Source: Sphingomonas xanthus (GTDB lineage Bacteria; Pseudomonadota; Alphaproteobacteria; Sphingomonadales; Sphingomonadaceae). From it: 64,000 bases of DNA. The stretch lies in the NCBI RefSeq assembly GCF_007998985.1, contig NZ_CP041659.1:682001-746000 (forward strand), in the 5' to 3' direction. The notes under the pieces are model-generated. The model was not told where the DNA came from, did no database searches, and saw only the letters and a list, made by a program, of their open reading frames with translations. A program made the translations under genes and the position numbers. Of this stretch, positions 59,873 through 64,000 are shown one piece after another; positions within the stretch are counted from its first letter, which is position 1, and each line of letters starts with the position of its first letter.

Positions 59873-59974
59873 GGTCCTCCCATGCACGAACCAAGCTTGC
59901 TCCAACCTTGCTGCAAAGCGCCTCGCGACGGACCGTTGCGCCCCGGCGACGAGCCGGAGGCGCCTTGATCGTGA

Positions 59975-61375
59975 TTATTGATTGTTCTGGCGGTTGAGGA
60001 AGCGGGGAATGTCGAGCGGTTCGCGGCGGAAGCCTGGCGAAGGCTCTTCATCGACCTTGGCCTGGGCCGCTCCGCGGGCGATGCCGGACATGCGCTCGAA
60101 CAAGGTCCCCGTTTCGCGGGTCGGCTTAGGCGCCTCTTCGGCGATCGGGGCTGCCGGGGCGGCGAAAACGTCGGTTTCGTCGTCCGGCGGTGCGATCGGC
60201 GTCCCGATCACCGGGTCGGCAAGAATATCGTCACTGCCGAGCAAAAGCTCGTCGCCGCCATCTTCGCCGTCACCCAGTTCAAGCGGTTCTTCTTCCGCTT
60301 CCAGCTTCGGCTCGGTAGCGGCGGCAGGCGCGGCGGCAGGCGCGGCGGCGGGTACGCGCGACGCGGTCGGGAAGGTGAAGACCTTGCCCTGGGTCGGCTG
60401 GACCGCGGCTTCGGCTTCGATCCCGGTCGCAACCACCGACACGCGAATCTTGCCGTCGAGGTCGTTGTTAAAGGCCGAGCCCCAGATGATGTTGGCATCC
60501 GGGTCGACCAGTTCCTTGATGTGGCTGGCAGCCTCGTCGACTTCCATCAGGCGCATGTCCTCGCCACCGGTGATCGAGATGATGACTCCCTTGGCGCCCT
60601 TCATGCTGACCCCGTCCAGGAGCGGATTGGAAATCGCCTTTTCGGCGGCCTCGATCGCGCGATTGTCGCCCGACGCCTCGCCGGTTCCCATCATCGCCTT
60701 GCCCATTTCGCCCATCACCGAACGCACGTCGGCGAAGTCGAGGTTGATGAGGCCAGGCATGACCATCAGGTCGGTGATGCCGCGCACGCCCTGCTGCAGC
60801 ACCTCGTCGGCCATTTCGAACGCTTCCTTGAACGTCGTGTCCGACGTGGCAAGGCGGAACAGGTTCTGGTTAGGGATGACGATCAGCGTGTCGACATGCT
60901 TCTGCAGTTCTTCGATCCCGGCTTCGGCGGAACGGTTGCGACGCGATCCTTCGAACGCAAAGGGTTTGGTGACCACGCCAACCGTGAGGATGCCGCGATC
61001 ACGCGCCGCCTTGGCGATCACCGGCGCAGCCCCGGTGCCGGTGCCGCCGCCCATTCCGGCGGCGATGAAGCACATATGAGCGCCGTCGAGCGCCTTTTCG
61101 ATCTCGTCGATCGTCTCTTCCGCGGCCGCCCGGCCGATTTCCGGCCGGCTGCCCGCGCCAAGGCCTTGGGTGATCTTGAGACCAAGCTGGATCCGCTGGT
61201 CCGCCGCCGACGCGTTCAACGCTTGGGCGTCGGTGTTGGCAACCAGGAACTCAACGCCCTGGACGTCGGAACGGATCATGTTGGCAATGGCGTTTCCGCC
61301 CGCGCCGCCAACGCCGATGACACTGATCCTCGGACGAAGCTCGTCGACCTCCGGCCGGATAAAATCAATGCTCAT
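59975..61375 (-). CDS. ftsZ: cell division GTPase FtsZ
   Basis: A 466-residue tubulin homologue. The GTP signature is [15 protein letters not shown] (residues about 107-121), the N-terminal motif [15 protein letters not shown], the T7 loop region [13 protein letters not shown], then an acidic/Pro linker and the C-terminal conserved peptide [13 protein letters not shown] that binds FtsA. ATG preceded by GGGGAGGGG. It is last of ddl-ftsQ-ftsA-ftsZ but separated from ftsA by 215 bases, which points to its own promoter. Confidence 0.98.
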   Translation of the reverse strand: MSIDFIRPEVDELRPRISVIGVGGAGGNAIANMIRSDVQGVEFLVANTDAQALNASAADQRIQLGLKITQGLGAGSRPEIGRAAAEETIDEIEKALDGAHMCFIAAGMGGGTGTGAAPVIAKAARDRGILTVGVVTKPFAFEGSRRNRSAEAGIEELQKHVDTLIVIPNQNLFRLATSDTTFKEAFEMADEVLQQGVRGITDLMVMPGLINLDFADVRSVMGEMGKAMMGTGEASGDNRAIEAAEKAISNPLLDGVSMKGAKGVIISITGGEDMRLMEVDEAASHIKELVDPDANIIWGSAFNNDLDGKIRVSVVATGIEAEAAVQPTQGKVFTFPTASRVPAAAPAAAPAAATEPKLEAEEEPLELGDGEDGGDELLLGSDDILADPVIGTPIAPPDDETDVFAAPAAPIAEEAPKPTRETGTLFERMSGIARGAAQAKVDEEPSPGFRREPLDIPRFLNRQNNQ

Positions 61376-61406
61376 GGACTACCCCTCCCCTGTTCGCGGG
61401 CGCGTT

Positions 61407-61514
61407 GAATCTTGGGCATGAATCTTTGAATCATTGCGAGTCCGCTGCCAAGCGAAAAAGTTAACGCGGGCGAAAAAAAGCGCGCAACGTTGCCCTTCAG
61501 ACTCACCATGATTC
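61407..61514 (-). promoter_or_regulatory. cluster of six GANTC sites upstream of ftsZ
   Basis: GANTC sites at 61407, 61420, 61428, 61438, 61500 and 61510, within 108 bases of the ftsA-ftsZ gap. TTAA half-sites, possible CtrA contacts, occur at 61461, 61549 and 61555. In Caulobacter, ftsZ transcription is activated by CcrM methylation of GANTC sites in its promoter, so this region is proposed to be a methylation-responsive ftsZ promoter. No clean -35/-10 was identified. Confidence 0.72.
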
Positions 61515-61590
61515 AAAATGGTACAGCAGCGCTACCTGCCGCTGCGCGTTAAGGTTAATATTCGCAACTGAAATACTTGGCGGTAAAACG

Positions 61591-62847
61591 CTAAAAGCCG
61601 CCGCGCATCGCCGCGACGAGGCGACCAACCAGCCCCGACGGGGTCTTTCGCTCCCGCCCCGTGCCCAACGCCAGGTCGCGGATGTCGCCGCTTCCCGACG
61701 CAGCCAGCATCGCCAGCCCGACCAGGGTCGAGAATCCCGGACCGCTGTGCGCTTCAGGAAGGCCGGTAATGGTCTTCGGCCGACCGACCCGCACGGCGCG
61801 TCCGAGGATGCCCTGCATATAATCGGCGATATTCTTCAGTTCCGCCCCGCCCCCGGTGAGAACGACCTGCCGCCCGACCGGGCCGCTGAATCCCAATTCC
61901 TTGAGCGCCTGCTCGATCTTGCCGGTCAGCTCCTCGGTCCGCTGGCGGATGACGGTGATCAACTGCGCATGTGTGATGCGCAGCGGCTCGGCCCCGTCGT
62001 CGGCGCCCATCGGGCTTGCCTCGATCATCTCATGATTGTCGCGCGGAGAGGTCATTGCCGACCCGAAGCGGCACTTCATCCGCTCCGCTTCTCGGCGCTG
62101 GACGCCGAACGCGCAGGCGATGTCGTCGGTGACGTCCTTGGCACCAAGCGGGATCGTCCTCAGGCCGACCAGCATGCCGCCCGCATGAAGCGAGACGTTG
62201 GTGACCTCCGCCCCAAGTTCGACCAGCGCCACCCCAAGCTCGCGCTCCTCTTGGGTAAGGCAGGACAGGGCCGAAGCAACCGGCGAGGCGACGATCGCCT
62301 TGACGCCGAGGTGGGCGGAGCGGATCACAAAGTCGATGTTGCGTAGCGGCGCAGGGTCGGCGGCGACGACATGGATATCGACCCCCAGCCGGTCGGCATG
62401 AAGACCAAGGGGATGGCGAACACCCTCGACCCCGTCGATCGTGTAGAGCGCCGGATGGGCGTGGAGCACGACCTGCCCGTTCCGGTCGATTGCGCTTCGG
62501 CCGGCCACGAGCAATTCGGCGATGTCCGACTGTTCGACCTGGTGTCCGCCCAGTTCGACTTCAACATTGGCGACATCGCTGACCAGCCCGCCGGCGGCAA
62601 AGCTGGCCCAGACGTCGTCGATCGTGACCCCGGAGATGCGCTCGGCGATCTCGACCGCTTCGCGGACGGCGACCTCGCTCGCTTCCATGTCGGTCACATA
62701 GCCGCGCTTAACCCCGCGGCTTTCGCGCTGCCCGGTGCCGAGTACGCGCAGCCGCGCGTCGCCATCGAGCGTGACGATCAGCGCGCTGACTTTCGACGAA
62801 CCTATGTCGAGCGCTGCGATCAGGGGCTGTTCGGAAACTGCGGGCAT
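61591..62847 (-). CDS. ftsA: cell division protein FtsA
   Basis: A 418-residue actin-like ATPase that tethers FtsZ to the membrane. Seen: phosphate-1 LDIGSSKVSALI, the 1C domain, phosphate-2 VALVELGAEVTNVSLHAGG, adenosine motif VVLTGGGAELKNI, and the C-terminal amphipathic membrane helix GLVGRLVAAMRGGF. Starts 7 bases after the ftsQ stop. Confidence 0.96.
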   Translation of the reverse strand: MPAVSEQPLIAALDIGSSKVSALIVTLDGDARLRVLGTGQRESRGVKRGYVTDMEASEVAVREAVEIAERISGVTIDDVWASFAAGGLVSDVANVEVELGGHQVEQSDIAELLVAGRSAIDRNGQVVLHAHPALYTIDGVEGVRHPLGLHADRLGVDIHVVAADPAPLRNIDFVIRSAHLGVKAIVASPVASALSCLTQEERELGVALVELGAEVTNVSLHAGGMLVGLRTIPLGAKDVTDDIACAFGVQRREAERMKCRFGSAMTSPRDNHEMIEASPMGADDGAEPLRITHAQLITVIRQRTEELTGKIEQALKELGFSGPVGRQVVLTGGGAELKNIADYMQGILGRAVRVGRPKTITGLPEAHSGPGFSTLVGLAMLAASGSGDIRDLALGTGRERKTPSGLVGRLVAAMRGGF

Positions 62848-62854
62848 GAAACGG

Positions 62855-63739
62855 TCAGCTTTCGGACACGGGAGGGGACGGCTGACGTTCGCCAGGCAGG
62901 TGCGGGAGGCGAACGGTCATCTTGCCGGGAATCCGAAGGTCAAAACGCAAGATCCCGCGGCCAAGCAGCCCGGCCGACTTGTCCATCTTCGCAAAGCGCG
63001 TCAACGCCGTCGCCGCATTCTGTTCGCCTTCGGGCAGCATCAGCACCTCCCCCGACTGGAAGCTGAGGTCCCAGCGCCGTTGTCCGATCCAGCTTGCCGA
63101 CACCAGTTGGGCCTTAAGCGTTGGAACGCGCGACAGCAGCCGGTCGAGCACCACCGCCTGCCCGTTGGCGCCCCTGCCGACCAGCAGCGGCAGGTCGGGC
63201 ATCTGGCTGACCGGGACCCGGTCGAGCACCACGCCTTCGGAATCGATCAGCGAAAGTTGCTGCTCGTCCTGCCACAGGGCTGCGGGCGTGCGTTCGACGA
63301 TGTCGATCACCAGTGTATCGGGGAAACGCCGCGATACGCGCGCGTCCTTGACCCAGCCATAATCGAGCAGGCGGCGGCGGATGTCGGCGACGTCCACCAG
63401 CGGCATGGCCATCGTCCGCTGGTCGAGGGCAATGTCATAAACCGGCCGAGGGTCCATGCGCTTGATGCCCTGCACGTCAACGCTGCGCACGCGAAACCCG
63501 GCATCGCCGACTGCCTCGCCAGCCGCTTGACCGACCTTGGCCGGAACATCGAGCGCTATCAACGCCGCGGCAATGGTCAGCAGTGCGAAAAGCCCGAACG
63601 CCCAGCCCGCGAGCCGATTGGCTTGCGCTTCCTCGACCGGGAGCCGGGCGGCGAGTTTCCTCGGAACGGAGACCCTGGGGCCAGGCTTTTTCGGCCGCGC
63701 CCGGCCCGATGACCCCCGCCGGACATGCGCCGCGCTCAC
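62855..63739 (-). CDS. ftsQ: cell division protein FtsQ
   Basis: A 294-residue bitopic divisome protein: basic cytoplasmic N-terminus, membrane segment at about residues 44-64, POTRA domain (FRVRSVDVQGIKRMDPRPVYD to LVIDIVERTPAALW) and the beta domain. GTG start at 63739 shares GTGA with the ddl stop. It links the cytoplasmic ring to septal peptidoglycan synthesis. Confidence 0.94.
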   Translation of the reverse strand: MSAAHVRRGSSGRARPKKPGPRVSVPRKLAARLPVEEAQANRLAGWAFGLFALLTIAAALIALDVPAKVGQAAGEAVGDAGFRVRSVDVQGIKRMDPRPVYDIALDQRTMAMPLVDVADIRRRLLDYGWVKDARVSRRFPDTLVIDIVERTPAALWQDEQQLSLIDSEGVVLDRVPVSQMPDLPLLVGRGANGQAVVLDRLLSRVPTLKAQLVSASWIGQRRWDLSFQSGEVLMLPEGEQNAATALTRFAKMDKSAGLLGRGILRFDLRIPGKMTVRLPHLPGERQPSPPVSES

Positions 63740-64000
63740 CCCGCGCTCGCCCCGGCCAGGCTCTCGGCGATGATCTGCTCGACCAGTTCGCCGTAGCTGA
63801 TGCCCTTCTGCTTGGCTTGTTCGGGTACCAGGCTAAGCGGGGTCATGCCCGGCTGGGTGTTGACCTCCAGCAGGTAGACGCCGGCCTCTCCCTGCGCGTC
63901 GTCCCAGCGAAAATCGCTGCGCGACGCGCCCCTGCACCCGAGCAGCCGATGGGCGGCGAGCGCCATGTCCATCATCTCCTGGGCGATGTGGGGAGGAACG
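63736..64000 (-). CDS. ddl: D-alanine--D-alanine ligase, C-terminal part (runs off the right edge)
   Basis: The last 87 codons, reading from the right edge through HIAQEMMDMALAAHRLLGCRG, contain the ATP-grasp C-terminal signature SRSDFRWDD, then VYLLEVNTQPGMTPLSLVPEQAKQ in shortened form. The enzyme makes the D-Ala-D-Ala dipeptide for peptidoglycan. It precedes ftsQ with a 4-base overlap, the usual division-cluster order. The N-terminal part lies outside the window. Confidence 0.95.
   Translation of the reverse strand, partial: VPPHIAQEMMDMALAAHRLLGCRGASRSDFRWDDAQGEAGVYLLEVNTQPGMTPLSLVPEQAKQKGISYGELVEQIIAESLAGASAG

Overview
The window reads as chromosomal DNA of an alphaproteobacterium, most likely of the order Sphingomonadales. 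The grounds are the high GC content, a CtrA master regulator, a complete PhyR-NepR-EcfG general stress response locus with a PhyP-type histidine kinase, a methionine synthase split into two polypeptides, CcrM-type GANTC sites at cell-cycle genes, and conserved alphaproteobacterial gene strings. I see no phage, transposon, CRISPR array, tRNA or rRNA gene. Genes are tightly packed, many with 1-11 base start/stop overlaps, and almost all can be assigned to core functions.

Layout, left to right. (1) 1-8.2 kb: the start of rpsL, a small exported protein, a secreted amidohydrolase, the E2 and E3 genes of pyruvate dehydrogenase with a thioesterase between them, a universal stress protein, msrC-arfB-pseudouridine synthase, and ctrA with its promoter and terminator. 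(2) 8.2-16 kb: a frameshifted CPBP membrane protease beside a membrane-anchored AraC-type regulator, an arginyltransferase-family gene (bpt), ilvA, a second secreted amidohydrolase and a DsbD-like thiol reductase. (3) 15.8-21.4 kb: a methionine/one-carbon operon sahR-metF-metH(N)-metH(C) with a candidate SahR operator just before the first codon. (4) 21.5-28.4 kb: two small lipoproteins, groES-groEL under a CIRCE element, a MATE exporter, SppA and a PepSY membrane protein. (5) 28.5-42.4 kb: TCA-cycle genes mdh-sucD-sucA-sucB-lpd (no sucC) and sdhB-thioesterase-zapE, interleaved with an RcnB-like protein and M20 and S41 peptidases, then bcp. (6) 42.4-49.1 kb: glnE, then the general stress response locus. 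(7) 49.2-58.3 kb: the conserved block dgt-(M15 peptidase)-argS-SPOR-SPOR-nagZ-scpA-scpB-tatA-tatB-tatC, all on the minus strand. (8) 58.3-64 kb: a TPR/SPOR protein and the end of the division cluster, ddl-ftsQ-ftsA-ftsZ.

The most interesting material is regulatory. The stress locus carries a consensus EcfG promoter (GGAAC-N17-CGTT) driving a 46-residue membrane microprotein and then ecfG, a near-consensus one ahead of nepR, and a 44-residue reading frame beside ecfG that looks like a diverged second NepR. The ftsA-ftsZ gap holds six GANTC sites within 108 bases, and the ctrA promoter has one GANTC plus a near-consensus CtrA box, suggesting methylation-coupled cell-cycle control. The methionine operon seems to be controlled by a SAH-sensing ArsR-methyltransferase fusion.
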